A DNA stretch of 37,023 nucleotides from an uncultured Collinsella sp. (GCA_902488525.1 CABTWP010000015.1:1-37023); one strand, 5' to 3'; counted from the stretch's first letter, positions 7,319-16,432 are shown. The notes: generated by a model not told the origin, from the letters alone. Translations and numbers: made by a program.

Positions 7319-8803
7319 CTACAAGCAGACGCCGTCCTTCCAGATACTGATCTCGTGACAGCCACGGCGCTCGGCACTCGTGAGCTTACCGCTCGCCGTC
7401 TGTAGCACCAGCTGGTACAAATCGCGGGCGGCCTCGTCGAGCGTGCGCTCACCCGTGGCAATCACGCCGGCGTTAAAGTCCATCCAATTGGCCTTGTGGT
7501 CGCACAGACGCTGATTGGTGAACACCTTGAGCGTAGGCGCCGGCGCGCCAAACGGTGTGCCGCGGCCGGTCGAGAACAGAATCACGTGGCAGCCGGCAGC
7601 CGTCAACGCCGTGGTGGATACCATGTCGTTGCCCGGACCGCACAGCATGTTCAGGCCGTGTTTAGTTGCCCGGCCGGCATACGGCAGCACGTCGACGATG
7701 GGGGCAGATCCGCCTTTTTGCACGCAGCCGCAGCTCTTGTCCTCGAGCGTGGTAATACCGCCGTCCTTGTTGCCAGGACTCGGATTCTCATAGACGACCT
7801 CGCCGTGGCTAATAAAGTAGTCCTTAAAGCCATTGAGCATGTCGGAGGCGGCGTTAAAGACCTGCTCGTTCTCGCAGCGATCGAGCAGGATGCTTTCCGC
7901 GCCAAACATCTCGGGCACCTCGGTAAGCACCGACGTGCCGCCGCGGGCGACAACCATATCGCTCACGCGACCGATCGTGGGGTTGGCGGTAATGCCCGAA
8001 AGACCGTCGGAGCCGCCGCACTTAAGACCAATAACCAGCTCGGAGGCCAAAATGAGCTCACGCTTGGCTTGCTTGGCCAGGTCAGCCAGCTCGGCCAGAA
8101 TCTTGTGGCCCTCGATTTGCTCGTCGGCTACATCCTGGCAGGTGAGAAAGCGAACGCGCTCGTGATCGAAGTCACCGAGCTCGTCGAGCACCTGCTGGTG
8201 CGTGCAGTTCTCGCAACCGAGCGACAGGAATAGCACGCCGGCCGCATTAGGATGACGCGAGAGCGCCACCAGCAGACGACGCGTCTGGGCATGGTCGGCG
8301 CCGGTCTGCGAGCAGCCAAAGGGATGCGGGAAGTAGTAAACACCCTCCAGCGAGCCATCGACCAGATCCTGGGCCTGCTCACACATGGCACGGGCGACTT
8401 CGTTGACACAGCCGACCGTGGGGATGATCCACAACTCATTACGCGTCGCGGCACGACCGTCGGCGCGGCGGAACCCCATAAAGGTCTCGGGCTCAACCGG
8501 CTCAACGACCGGATGTGTGGGGTTGTAGGTGTACTCGACCTCGCCCGAAAGGTTGGTCTTGACATTATGTGTATGAAGCCACTGACCGGGCTGGACATCG
8601 CCCGTCACATGGCCGATAGGAAGGCCGTACTTGATGACGTCCTCCCCCGCGGCAATCGAGCGCACGGCCATCTTATGACCCTGCGGAATATCCTCCGCGG
8701 CCACGACCTCGCCCACCCCGGGAACCGCGACGGCGGTGCCCTTGGCAAGCGGCGACAGCGCGACGATCACGTTGTCGGCCGGATTGATCTGGATAGTGTT
8801 CAT
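7319..8803 (-). CDS. uxaA: Altronate dehydratase UxaA
   Basis: A 494-residue protein of the full-length UxaA type, which dehydrates D-altronate to 2-keto-3-deoxygluconate. Residues 1-95 are the SAF domain with the metal-site motif QGHKMA. The rest is the UxaA/GarD-like catalytic region with conserved GCSQTG, GCENC, LKCGGSDGLSGITANP and the Cys-rich SCGCVQKGG. The start ATG at 8801-8803 is preceded by AGGA. It is the third gene of uxaCBA, 81 bases after uxaB, and is followed by a clear terminator. The downstream enzymes KdgK and KdgA are not in this window. Confidence 0.95.
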   Translation of the reverse strand: MNTIQINPADNVIVALSPLAKGTAVAVPGVGEVVAAEDIPQGHKMAVRSIAAGEDVIKYGLPIGHVTGDVQPGQWLHTHNVKTNLSGEVEYTYNPTHPVVEPVEPETFMGFRRADGRAATRNELWIIPTVGCVNEVARAMCEQAQDLVDGSLEGVYYFPHPFGCSQTGADHAQTRRLLVALSRHPNAAGVLFLSLGCENCTHQQVLDELGDFDHERVRFLTCQDVADEQIEGHKILAELADLAKQAKRELILASELVIGLKCGGSDGLSGITANPTIGRVSDMVVARGGTSVLTEVPEMFGAESILLDRCENEQVFNAASDMLNGFKDYFISHGEVVYENPSPGNKDGGITTLEDKSCGCVQKGGSAPIVDVLPYAGRATKHGLNMLCGPGNDMVSTTALTAAGCHVILFSTGRGTPFGAPAPTLKVFTNQRLCDHKANWMDFNAGVIATGERTLDEAARDLYQLVLQTASGKLTSAERRGCHEISIWKDGVCL

Positions 8804-8884
8804 TGCAAATGGTCCTAACCCTACAGGTTGAGCAGAAGTCGAGACGCGGGCACGCCGTCCCGCGCCCGCGTCTGCGCCGGAAAT

Positions 8885-10399
8885 TTACGCCTGAGCGTTG
8901 GCGAAGGCCTGCTTGGCGCCCTCGGCACGCACGACGGCGAGCGCGCTGACGACAAACTCCTCAAGACCTGCGATCTGCGTAAGGTCCTCGCCCCACATCT
9001 GCTCGTTGGTAAGCACGTCGTGCACCAGCTGGGCATCGTCGGCGCCGGCATGGGCGGCGTAGAAGTCGAGCACGAAGGCGTCGTCCTGAGCGGTGTACTC
9101 GGTGCCGTCGGAGCGACGCAGGTGCAGGCCGTCGCCCTCGCGGGACACGAGCTCCTGCGTGTAGAAGGAGATGAGCGTAGCGAGGCTCGTCGCCAGGCAC
9201 TTGGGCAGGTTGCCGGTCTCGGCAACGTAGTCCTTGAGCGTGGGCAGGTCACGGGCGCGCCACTTAGCCGTGGAGTTGAGGCAAATGGAGAGCAGCGCGT
9301 GGTCGATAAACGGGTTGTCGAAGCGGTTCTCGACAGCGGCGGCAAAGGCCTTGCAGTCCTCGACATCCAGGTCGGTGGCGAGCGTCGGGATAACCTCGTC
9401 GTAGAGCATGGTGTTCATGAAGCCGCGGACGGTCTCGTCGTGCATGCAATCGCGCACGATATCAAAGCCGGCAACCCAGGAACCCGGAACAAAGGCGGTG
9501 TGGGCACCGTTGAGGATGCGGACCTTGCGCTTTTTGTACGGGGTGACGTCGGGGGTCACAAAGACACCCGGCAGACCGGCCTTCACGAAGGGCAGACGCT
9601 CCTTGAGCGACTCGTCACCCTGGATACCCCACATCTGGAAGGGCTCGCGCACGGCCAGGAAGGGATCCTCGTAGCCCAGACGCTCAGCCACCGCGGCGGC
9701 CTCGGATGCGTCGCGGATACGGCCTGGTACGATGGTGTCGACGAGCGTGGTGCAGACGGTGCAGTCGTTAGCCATCCACTGCGCAAACTCGTCCTCCCAG
9801 CCCCAGTCGCTCACATACTGGTTCATGATGCGCAGCAGCTCCTCGCCGTTGTGATCGATGAGCTCGCAGGCGAGGACGATGACGCCCGGCTTACCGGCAG
9901 CCCAGCGGGTGTGGAGCACCTGGGCAAGCTTGGCGGGGAAGCTCGCGGGTGGCATGTCGTCGGCCTTGCAGGACGGGTCATAGGCGATACCGGCCTCGGT
10001 GGTGTTGGAGACGATGATCTCTAGGTCGTCGGAGACAGCGACCTCCATCATGGCACGGTAGTCGTCCTCACGATACGGGTTAAGGCAGCGGCTGCAGGCG
10101 CTGATCACGCGGGACTCGTCAACCGTGTTGCCGTTCTCCTTGCCGCGCACCAGCACGGTGTACAGATCGTCCTGGGCATTGATACCGTCGGCAAAGCCAA
10201 AGGCACCGCTGATGGGCTGCACCATGACGACCTTGCCGTTCCAGCCGGTGGCCTCGTTGCCCATGTCAAAGAAGCGGTCGACGAAGGCGCGCAGGAAATT
10301 GCCCTCGCCAAACTGCAGAACCTTCTCGGGAGCATCCTTGGGCAGCAAATAGCCCTTGTAGCCGATCTTCTCGAGCGCATCGTAGCTGATGTTCTCCAT
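8885..10399 (-). CDS. uxaB: Tagaturonate reductase UxaB (mannitol dehydrogenase family)
   Basis: A 504-residue polyol dehydrogenase-type protein that reduces D-tagaturonate to D-altronate with NADH. The N-terminal nucleotide-binding motif reads LQFGEGNFLRAFVDRFFD (about 29-46), typical of UxaB rather than of the closely related fructuronate reductase. The C-terminal half carries the family KKRKVRILNGAHTA motif, with the Lys and the Asn-x-x-His needed for catalysis. The start ATG has AAGGAG eight bases upstream. It lies between uxaC (95 bases) and uxaA (81 bases) in the same operon, which supports UxaB over UxuB. Confidence 0.93.
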   Translation of the reverse strand: MENISYDALEKIGYKGYLLPKDAPEKVLQFGEGNFLRAFVDRFFDMGNEATGWNGKVVMVQPISGAFGFADGINAQDDLYTVLVRGKENGNTVDESRVISACSRCLNPYREDDYRAMMEVAVSDDLEIIVSNTTEAGIAYDPSCKADDMPPASFPAKLAQVLHTRWAAGKPGVIVLACELIDHNGEELLRIMNQYVSDWGWEDEFAQWMANDCTVCTTLVDTIVPGRIRDASEAAAVAERLGYEDPFLAVREPFQMWGIQGDESLKERLPFVKAGLPGVFVTPDVTPYKKRKVRILNGAHTAFVPGSWVAGFDIVRDCMHDETVRGFMNTMLYDEVIPTLATDLDVEDCKAFAAAVENRFDNPFIDHALLSICLNSTAKWRARDLPTLKDYVAETGNLPKCLATSLATLISFYTQELVSREGDGLHLRRSDGTEYTAQDDAFVLDFYAAHAGADDAQLVHDVLTNEQMWGEDLTQIAGLEEFVVSALAVVRAEGAKQAFANAQA

Positions 10400-10493
10400 C
10401 TATGTGTCTCCTTAGATGTCTGTTAGCGTGCAAGCAAAACGGGGCTCCGCGTGTGGCAACAGCGCCCAGGGTTCGATGTGATTCGATGCGGGC

Positions 10494-11921
10494 TTAGGCC
10501 TCGACGGTGTCCAGGTCAAAGCCAAAGTAGCGGACCGCATTGTTGTAGCTGATGTCGCGCACGATACTGCCCAGCAGCTCCATGTCGGCCGGGTACTTGC
10601 CCTGCTCGACCCACTCGCCGATCACGCTGCACAGCACGCGACGGAAGTACTCGTGGCGCGGATAGGACAGGAAAGAGCGGGAGTCGGTAAGCATGCCCAC
10701 AAAGTTGCCCAGCACGCCCTCGTTAGCCAGAGCCGTAAGCTGCTCGCGCATGCCGACCTCGTTGTCGTTGAACCACCAGGCGGAGCCGTTCTGGATCTTA
10801 CCGGCAGTCGGAGCCTCCTGGAAGCAACCCATGACGGTATCGATCATGGTGTTATCGATGGGGTTCAGGCTGTACAGGATGGTCTTGGGCAGGCCGCAGG
10901 TCTCCTGGATGGAGTTGAGGAAATCGGCGAGCTGGTCGGACGGCGTGTAGTTGGAGATGCAGTCGTAGCCGGTGTCGGGACCGAGTTTGGCGAACATGGC
11001 GCGGTTGTTATCGCGCTTGCAGCCAAAGTGCAGCTGCATGGCCCAGCCCAGACGGACATACTCGCCGGCAACGAACTGCATAAAGGCAGTCTTGTACTTG
11101 AGGACCTCTTCCTCGGTAAGCGGCTCGGCAGCCAGACCCTTGGCAAAGATAGCCTCGATCTCGTCGGCGGTAGCCGGGACGTACATAACGTAGTCGAGTG
11201 CGTGGTCAGAGGCGCGGCAGCCCAGCTCGTGAGCAACGTCGTAGCGCTTGGAAATGGCAGCCTTCATGCCCTCAAAGTCGCTGACCTCAACGCCGGCAAC
11301 CTCGGAAAGGTGCTTGCAGTAGTCGGCAAACTCCTGGCCGCGCTCGATGCGCAGGGCGGCATCGGGGCGCATGGCGGGAACGACCTGAACGTCAAAGCTG
11401 TCGTCGGCGGCAATCTTCTTGTGCCACTCAAAGCTGTCGGCGGGGTCGTCGGTAGTGCAGATCATGCGGACGTTGGACTGCTTGATCAGGTTGCGGCAGG
11501 TGAAACTGGCCTCAGCGAGCTTGGTGTTGGCAAGGTCCCAGACCTCCTGGGCAGTCTTGCCGTTGAGGACGCCCTCGTAGCCAAAGTAGCGCTTAAGCTC
11601 CAGGTGGCTCCACTCAAAGACGGGGTTGCCAACGCAGCGACCCAGGGTCTCGGCCCACTTTTGGAACTTCTCGCGAGCAGGGGCGTCGCCAGTGATAAAA
11701 CGCTCGTCGACGCCGTTGGCACGCATCAGGCGCCACTTGTAGTGGTCGCCGCCCAGCCAAACCTCGGTGATGTTCTCGAAACGCTTGTCCTCCCAAATCT
11801 CCTTGGGAGAAATGTGGCAGTGATAGTCGACGATGGGCATGCCCTCGGCAAAGTTGTGGAACAGCTCCTCGCCGGTCTTAGTGCTCAGCAGGAAATCCTG
11901 ATCGTCCATAAAGTTTTTCAT
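10494..11921 (-). CDS. uxaC: Uronate isomerase UxaC
   Basis: The start is ATG at 11919-11921 behind AAAGGGGC, giving 475 residues, the usual length for the family. The frame stays open for 48 further codons upstream, but these cross the operators and promoter and are not coding. The amidohydrolase metal site HxH is His34/His36 in VDYHCHISPKEI. UxaC interconverts D-galacturonate and D-tagaturonate, and also D-glucuronate and D-fructuronate. It is the first gene of uxaCBA. The tail QTNNAVR-like stretch near the C-terminus is typical of the family. Confidence 0.96.
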   Translation of the reverse strand: MKNFMDDQDFLLSTKTGEELFHNFAEGMPIVDYHCHISPKEIWEDKRFENITEVWLGGDHYKWRLMRANGVDERFITGDAPAREKFQKWAETLGRCVGNPVFEWSHLELKRYFGYEGVLNGKTAQEVWDLANTKLAEASFTCRNLIKQSNVRMICTTDDPADSFEWHKKIAADDSFDVQVVPAMRPDAALRIERGQEFADYCKHLSEVAGVEVSDFEGMKAAISKRYDVAHELGCRASDHALDYVMYVPATADEIEAIFAKGLAAEPLTEEEVLKYKTAFMQFVAGEYVRLGWAMQLHFGCKRDNNRAMFAKLGPDTGYDCISNYTPSDQLADFLNSIQETCGLPKTILYSLNPIDNTMIDTVMGCFQEAPTAGKIQNGSAWWFNDNEVGMREQLTALANEGVLGNFVGMLTDSRSFLSYPRHEYFRRVLCSVIGEWVEQGKYPADMELLGSIVRDISYNNAVRYFGFDLDTVEA

Positions 11922-11973
11922 CAAACAGCCCCTTTGCTGGCAACGCGGGCGCACGGCGCGCTCGTTATCCTTT

Positions 11974-11989
11974 AGGTGAACGTTCACTA
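11974..11989. promoter_or_regulatory. Operator O1 of uxaCBA (LacI type)
   Basis: AGGTGAACGTTCACTA matches the 16-bp palindrome except at the last two bases. It lies directly downstream of the predicted -10, about 55 bp from the uxaC start codon. Its centre is 38 bp from that of operator O2, the same layout as at the pectin operon. Confidence 0.78.
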
Positions 11990-12018
11990 TACTAATCCAT
12001 TGCACCTCAAAAGGTGAA
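11989..12018 (-). promoter_or_regulatory. Predicted uxaCBA promoter
   Basis: On the minus strand a -35 TTCACC (12018-12013) and a -10 TAGTAT (11994-11989) are 18 bp apart. The -35 lies within operator O2 and O1 starts at the edge of the -10, so the promoter is bracketed by operators. Confidence 0.6.
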
Positions 12019-12027
12019 CGTTCACCT
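12012..12027. promoter_or_regulatory. Operator O2 of uxaCBA, perfect 16-bp palindrome
   Basis: AGGTGAACGTTCACCT is a perfect palindrome with a central CG step, as expected for a LacI/GalR-family operator. It is the best match among five copies of this motif in the window and so defines the consensus. Confidence 0.82.
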
Positions 12028-12040
12028 AACCACCACGGGG

Positions 12041-12068
12041 TGAACGGTAGATTTTGCCCGTTCAACGG
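12041..12068 (-). promoter_or_regulatory. Shared 28-bp upstream element, copy 2
   Basis: It begins TGAACGGT-A-GATTT and ends TCAACGG, these units being 21 bp apart. The internal TGAACGG/CCGTTCA (12041-12047, 12058-12064) also forms a perfect inverted repeat. It lies 22 bp upstream of the predicted -35, centred near -72. Confidence 0.6.
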
Positions 12069-12158
12069 TTGCTGGAGATGTGACTTGCATGTATTGCGGA
12101 CTGTTTGGCGTCCCCGAACACCGAACTTGAGCGCTTTTGCTCAGGTGGGTCATGTCCC

Positions 12159-12355
12159 GACGTGCATTTTTGGGAGTATTCAGCATTGGAGCGCGCCGTG
12201 CGCCATCCTCAGCGTCCTATTTGGAACGCAGATAGCGCCCGATCGGCATAAAAAGTGCCCCCGATGGCAAATTACGCCATCGGGGGCACTTAAAACAGTC
12301 GTTCTGCACCTCATTCAGGGCATGCCAATGCTGAATACTCCCAAAAATGCACGTC
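12159..12355. repeat. 197-bp element bounded by perfect 31-bp inverted repeats
   Basis: Bases 12159-12189 are the exact reverse complement of 12325-12355, 31 of 31 positions. The inverted repeats bracket 135 bp that include a strong terminator. Sequences just outside do not match each other and no target-site duplication is evident. It fills most of the 460-bp gap between uxaC and the LacI-type gene. A small non-autonomous mobile element or a nested transcript-end structure would both fit. Confidence 0.8.
12249..12291 (-). terminator. Terminator of the LacI-type regulator gene
   Basis: AAGTGCCCCCGATGGC (12253-12268) pairs perfectly with GCCATCGGGGGCACTT (12276-12291) around a 7-base loop. 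On the minus strand T residues follow. It lies 91 bases past the stop codon of the regulator, inside the 31-bp inverted repeats. Confidence 0.85.
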
Positions 12356-12381
12356 GCAAGAGGGGGTACCTGCTCAATCGG

Positions 12382-13461
12382 CTAAATACCCGCAAGTTCG
12401 CAGTAGCGGTCGACATTGCTGGCAAATACCATCTCGACGGCACCCTTCTGGACGGGCACCGTCGGGGTCCTTCCCCACAGCAGATAATCGCCCAGCGTCT
12501 TAGCGCCGCGATACGCCAGGCTCGTCGGGTCCTTATAGACAATATTGGTAAAGATACCGCGGCGCAAGGCCAGAGCACTTTCGGGAAACAGGTCGTTGCC
12601 GATCACCATGACCTGACCGGCCTTGCCGGTCGAGACGAGCGCGTCGGCAACCACTTCGGAACCAACGGCAAAAACGCTACAGATAAGTTCAGGGGCGTCC
12701 GGCGCACTCAAGCGCTTTTCGAGCTCATGCTCGAGTTGTTTGACTTGCGCATGGGCACCTGCAAGATCCTCAACCTGCCATGGAATATCACGTTCGCGCA
12801 GGTAATTATGGAAGGCGCGGGCGGTTAGATAGTGCGAATCGGTATATGGGTCGCCTGTCAAAAGGAGCACGCGGGCGTCGGCCCCAGAAGCATGGACCAG
12901 GTTTGCCGCCTGCTCGGCCATAAGGCTGCCTGCCGTCGAATAATCGGCCAAGCTCGCACCCAAACGATTCAAATGCGGACGGTCGCCGTCGACAAGCTCA
13001 ATCGTCACGCCCGCCTCGGCGATCTGCCCCAAAAGCTCAGTCGCACGATCGTCGCCCGGCGCATAGGCGAGCAAGCCATCAATCTTCTCGCCCACCTGCA
13101 GACGCTCGTCGATTTGCTCGAGTGCATCAGCGTAGCCGCCCACGCCAAATTCAACGCGCTCAACCGTAATGCCCCGGTCGATGACCTCCTGTTCAAAGCG
13201 ATTGCAGCCTTCCCACAGGTAACGGAAAAAGTACGCTCCCTCGCGCGATGCGCGGGGCAGGCAAAACACCAGATTGATATCCTTGCGGCGCAGGCTTGAG
13301 GCACTTGTGTTGCGGTGATAGCCCATGGCCTCGGCCTTAGCGTTCACCTTGGCGCGCACGGATTCGCTCACGCCGGCCTTTCCCGTCAGGGCTTTGTGCA
13401 CGGTATTGATGGAAACGCCAAGCTCGGCGGCTATGTCCTTCATGGTTACGCGAGCGCTCAT
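12382..13461 (-). CDS. LacI-family regulator, probably of the uxa/pectin genes
   Basis: A 359-residue repressor-type protein. Residues 7-52 are the LacI helix-turn-helix (MKDIAAELGVSINTVHKAL), followed by a hinge with SASSLRR, where the Leu is the one that wedges into the central CG of operators. The rest is a type 1 periplasmic-binding-like sensor domain (about 62-359). The start ATG at 13459-13461 has GGAG upstream. It lies directly upstream of uxaCBA in the same direction but with its own terminator. No operator copy is seen before its own start, so autoregulation is not evident. Assignment to the GTGAACGTTCAC sites rests on position and operator type. The effector is probably an intermediate of galacturonate breakdown. 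Confidence 0.88.
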   Translation of the reverse strand: MSARVTMKDIAAELGVSINTVHKALTGKAGVSESVRAKVNAKAEAMGYHRNTSASSLRRKDINLVFCLPRASREGAYFFRYLWEGCNRFEQEVIDRGITVERVEFGVGGYADALEQIDERLQVGEKIDGLLAYAPGDDRATELLGQIAEAGVTIELVDGDRPHLNRLGASLADYSTAGSLMAEQAANLVHASGADARVLLLTGDPYTDSHYLTARAFHNYLRERDIPWQVEDLAGAHAQVKQLEHELEKRLSAPDAPELICSVFAVGSEVVADALVSTGKAGQVMVIGNDLFPESALALRRGIFTNIVYKDPTSLAYRGAKTLGDYLLWGRTPTVPVQKGAVEMVFASNVDRYCELAGI

Positions 13462-13605
13462 GCGGTTACTCCGTTATAGATAAGTTGCCAATTAATAGTC
13501 CAGTTAACGATACCCCAAAAATACTCTTCGACTCGCCGTGCTCTCCCTCAAATGCACAAAGCGCCCCGCGAACGGATGCCCGCGGAGCGCTTGGATGTCC
13601 GGACC

Positions 13606-13806
13606 TTATTTGATACCGCGACCCAAGTCTTCGGCGATTTTGTCTACGCCCTTAAGTGCAGCGCACGTCTTTTTGTTGGAGCAATGCCCCGTGCAAACGC
13701 CACCCTGAGCGCAGTCGGCGCAGGTGCCCTTGCGGTAGATGCGCACGCACACGGCGACAAACGCAACGCCGATAACAGCCAGTACAACAATATCGATAGG
13801 TGCCAT
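13606..13806 (-). CDS. FeoB-associated Cys-rich membrane protein
   Basis: A 66-residue protein with one N-terminal membrane helix (about residues 4-23) and a short Cys-rich segment, CADCAQGGVCTGHC followed by KKTC, giving five Cys within 20 residues. GAGGAGG lies just before the ATG at 13804-13806. Proteins of this size and pattern often sit beside feoB and are annotated as FeoB-associated; their function is not established, although metal binding by the Cys cluster is plausible. It follows feoB by 175 bases with a terminator between, so it may have separate transcription. Confidence 0.82.
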   Translation of the reverse strand: MAPIDIVVLAVIGVAFVAVCVRIYRKGTCADCAQGGVCTGHCSNKKTCAALKGVDKIAEDLGRGIK

Positions 13807-13918
13807 AGCAAGCCTCCTCTAGTTAACCAACACTTACTTTACCCCATTCTCCACCTACCAAAAAGGGACAGGTTTATTTTGGCCGGTTTTATCTGCGGAA
13901 ACGCCACATCTCCCCTAC

Positions 13919-13954
13919 CAAAAAGCCCGAGTGTCGCTGGGACACCCGGGCTTT
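13919..13954 (-). terminator. Terminator of the feo operon
   Basis: AAAAGCCCGAGTGTC (13921-13935) pairs with GACACCCGGGCTTT (13941-13954) around a 5-base loop, with one weak pair. T residues follow on the minus strand. It lies 28 bases past the feoB stop. Confidence 0.85.
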
Positions 13955-13981
13955 CGGAAAGGGGTTAATCCTTATTCGGAC

Positions 13982-16309
13982 TTAAGCGGAAACTGCGGTG
14001 GAAGCAGTGTTGGTCTCATCCTCGTCGGTCCATGCATGTTTGGGCATGGGACGGAAGATCTGGAAGAGCATCGCAACCAGCAGAACGATGGCTACAACCG
14101 TCCAAATACCAAACTGGCCAAGGACAAGTAGGTTGTAGAACTGGTTGATGAACAGGCCGATCACCCAAGCGAAGGCGCACTCGTAGCCGATGGCAATCGC
14201 GAACCACTTGCCGGAATCCATCTGGTTGCGGATGGCACCCATGGCAGCAAAGCACGGAGCGCACAGCAGGTTGAACGCGCCAAAGGCGACGCAAGCGCCC
14301 ATGGTGGGGAACATGCCGGCAAACGCGGTCCACAGGCTCGGGTCGGTCTCGGCGGCATCAGCCACGGACAGCAGCGAGCCGGCGGTGGCGACGACGTTCT
14401 CCTTGGCGACAAGGCCCGAGACGGACAGCGCTGTTGCCTGCCAGGTGCTAAAGCCAAGCGGGGCGAAGATCCAGGAGACCAGGTTGCCGAGCATGGCAAG
14501 CACGGAGTAGTCCATGAACTCCTCGGAGATGCCGTCCATCGCGGGCAGGTAGCCAAAGGAACCATTGTAGCTACCAAAGTTGGACAGGAACCAAACCACG
14601 ACAGTGGACGCGAAGATGACCGTGCCGGCCTTCTTGATAAAGGCCCAGCAGCGCTCCCACACGTGCAGCGCCCAAGAGCGGATCGCCGGGAAGTGGTAGG
14701 CAGGAAGCTCCATAACGAACGGCGTCGGGCGACCGGCGAAGAGCTTGGTCTTTTTGAGCATGAGGCCCGAGGCGACGACGGCAAAGACGCCCAGGAAGTA
14801 GAAGAGCGGACTGATCCACGCGGCGGTGGTGGAAGAATCGCCGATGATGGAACCCATGAGCAGGGCGATGATCGGCAGCTTGGCACCACAGGGAATAAAC
14901 GTGGTGGTCATGACCGTCATGCGGCGGTCCTTCTCGTTCTCGATAGTCTTGGTGGCCATGACGCCGGGGACGCCGCAGCCCGAGGTCACGAGCATGGGGA
15001 TAAAGGACTTACCGGACAGGCCAAAGCGGCGGAACACGCGGTCCATGATGAAGGCGACGCGGGCCATGTAGCCGCAGTCCTCCAGGAAGGACAGCATCAC
15101 GAACAGCAAGAACATCTGCGGGACAAAGCCCATGATGGCGCCGATGCCGGCCACGATACCGTCGCAGACCAGCGAATCGACCAGGCCACCGTCCTCGGTA
15201 CCGCCCGCCACAAGGGCGTCGTGCACCACGGTGGTGATACCCGGGACATAGGGGCCGTACTGCGCCGGGTCGACCGAGTCGGCATCGTCGCCCGCAGCCT
15301 CGACGGCTGCATCGTAGGCGTCGCGGCCCTGACCGAGCACATACCAGCCGTCGGTGCCGAAGAGCTGGTCGTTGGTGAAGTCGGTCACCGTGCCGCCCAA
15401 GGTAGAAACGGCGATGTAGTACACGCAGAACATGATGACGACAAAGATCGGCAGGCCCAGAATACGGTTGGTAACCACGCGGTCGATCTTCTCGGAGGTG
15501 CTCATCTTGGCCGGGGCCTTGGTGAGGCACTCGTCGATGATGTGCGCGATCACGCCGTAGCGCTCACCGGTGATGATGGACTCGGCGTCGTCATCGCAAT
15601 CCTGCTCGCACTGGGCGACCAGCTGCTCTACGCGAGCAGCCTTCTCCTTAGTGAGGTTGATGAGCTTGCAGGCGTCCGCGTCGCGCTCAAACAGCTTGAC
15701 CGCGTAGTAGCGGCGCTTGTTGGCGGGAACGCTCGCCGGAAGGTTGTTCTCGATGTGGTCCAGAACGTCCTCGATGGAGGAGTCGAACTTGTGCTCCGGC
15801 ACCTGGCCCTTGGAAGCGGCGGACTTCTTAACCTGCTCGAACAGCTCCTTGATACCCTTGTTCTTAAGAGCCGAGATCATCATGACCGGGCAGCCGAGCT
15901 TCTTGGACAGCTTGTCGGTGTCGATCTTGTCACCGTTCTTCTCGACCAAGTCGGCCATGTTGAGGGCAACGACCACGGGCAGGCCGGTCTCGATAACCTG
16001 AAGCGCCAGGTACAGGTTGCGCTCGAGGTTGGTGGCATCGACGACTTGGACGACAACATCGGGCTCGCCGCTCATGAGGTAATCGCGCGAGCATTGCTCC
16101 TCGGGGCTGTAGGGGGAAAGCGAGTAGATGCCAGGGAGGTCCGTGATGGTAACGTTCTTGTCGCTTAGGAGCTTGGCTTCCTTTTTCTCAACCGTGACGC
16201 CGGGCCAGTTGCCAACGTAGCCGTTGGCGCCGGTGATCAGGTTGAAAAGCGTGGTCTTGCCGCAGTTGGGGTTACCCGCCAGCGCGACATGGATCTGAGA
16301 ATCCGCCAT
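13982..16309 (-). CDS. feoB: Ferrous iron transporter FeoB
   Basis: A 775-residue inner membrane protein that takes up Fe(II). The N-terminal G domain shows G1 GNPNCGKTT (12-20), GVTVEKKE, G3 DLPGIYSLSPYSPEEQ, G4 NMAD and G5 SALK. The membrane part contains two Gate-type repeats, with CGYMARVAFIMDR plus GCGVPGVMATKTI in the first and the AKENVVATAG region in the second. The start ATG has GAAGGA upstream. It is the last gene of feoA-feoA-feoB; the 123-bp gap to feoA holds a palindromic site. The C-terminus lacks a Cys-rich FeoC-like tail, and the small Cys-rich gene at 13606 may relate to that. Confidence 0.97.
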   Translation of the reverse strand: MADSQIHVALAGNPNCGKTTLFNLITGANGYVGNWPGVTVEKKEAKLLSDKNVTITDLPGIYSLSPYSPEEQCSRDYLMSGEPDVVVQVVDATNLERNLYLALQVIETGLPVVVALNMADLVEKNGDKIDTDKLSKKLGCPVMMISALKNKGIKELFEQVKKSAASKGQVPEHKFDSSIEDVLDHIENNLPASVPANKRRYYAVKLFERDADACKLINLTKEKAARVEQLVAQCEQDCDDDAESIITGERYGVIAHIIDECLTKAPAKMSTSEKIDRVVTNRILGLPIFVVIMFCVYYIAVSTLGGTVTDFTNDQLFGTDGWYVLGQGRDAYDAAVEAAGDDADSVDPAQYGPYVPGITTVVHDALVAGGTEDGGLVDSLVCDGIVAGIGAIMGFVPQMFLLFVMLSFLEDCGYMARVAFIMDRVFRRFGLSGKSFIPMLVTSGCGVPGVMATKTIENEKDRRMTVMTTTFIPCGAKLPIIALLMGSIIGDSSTTAAWISPLFYFLGVFAVVASGLMLKKTKLFAGRPTPFVMELPAYHFPAIRSWALHVWERCWAFIKKAGTVIFASTVVVWFLSNFGSYNGSFGYLPAMDGISEEFMDYSVLAMLGNLVSWIFAPLGFSTWQATALSVSGLVAKENVVATAGSLLSVADAAETDPSLWTAFAGMFPTMGACVAFGAFNLLCAPCFAAMGAIRNQMDSGKWFAIAIGYECAFAWVIGLFINQFYNLLVLGQFGIWTVVAIVLLVAMLFQIFRPMPKHAWTDEDETNTASTAVSA

Positions 16310-16384
16310 TCAATCCTTCTTCCTTGTGTGCCCGCGCTGCTTTCTCCGCGCAGGCTGGATAATGTGCTTCAAAGACGCTGCATT

Positions 16385-16404
16385 AAGTTAGAAAAACCTA
16401 ACTT
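16385..16404. promoter_or_regulatory. Candidate metal-regulator box upstream of feoB
   Basis: AAGTTAG (16385-16391) and CTAACTT (16398-16404) form an inverted repeat around 6 bases. The TTAGG-like half-sites resemble DtxR/IdeR boxes in shape. It lies in the gap between feoA and feoB, so feoB may have extra control. It could also be an mRNA hairpin. Confidence 0.45.
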
Positions 16405-16432
16405 TATCTGCAGAAATATGCGCCGCAAGTCC

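Noticed and set aside
14663..16168. A 501-codon frame antisense to feoB
   Set aside because: FeoB is unambiguous on the minus strand; this frame has no ribosome site or family signature.
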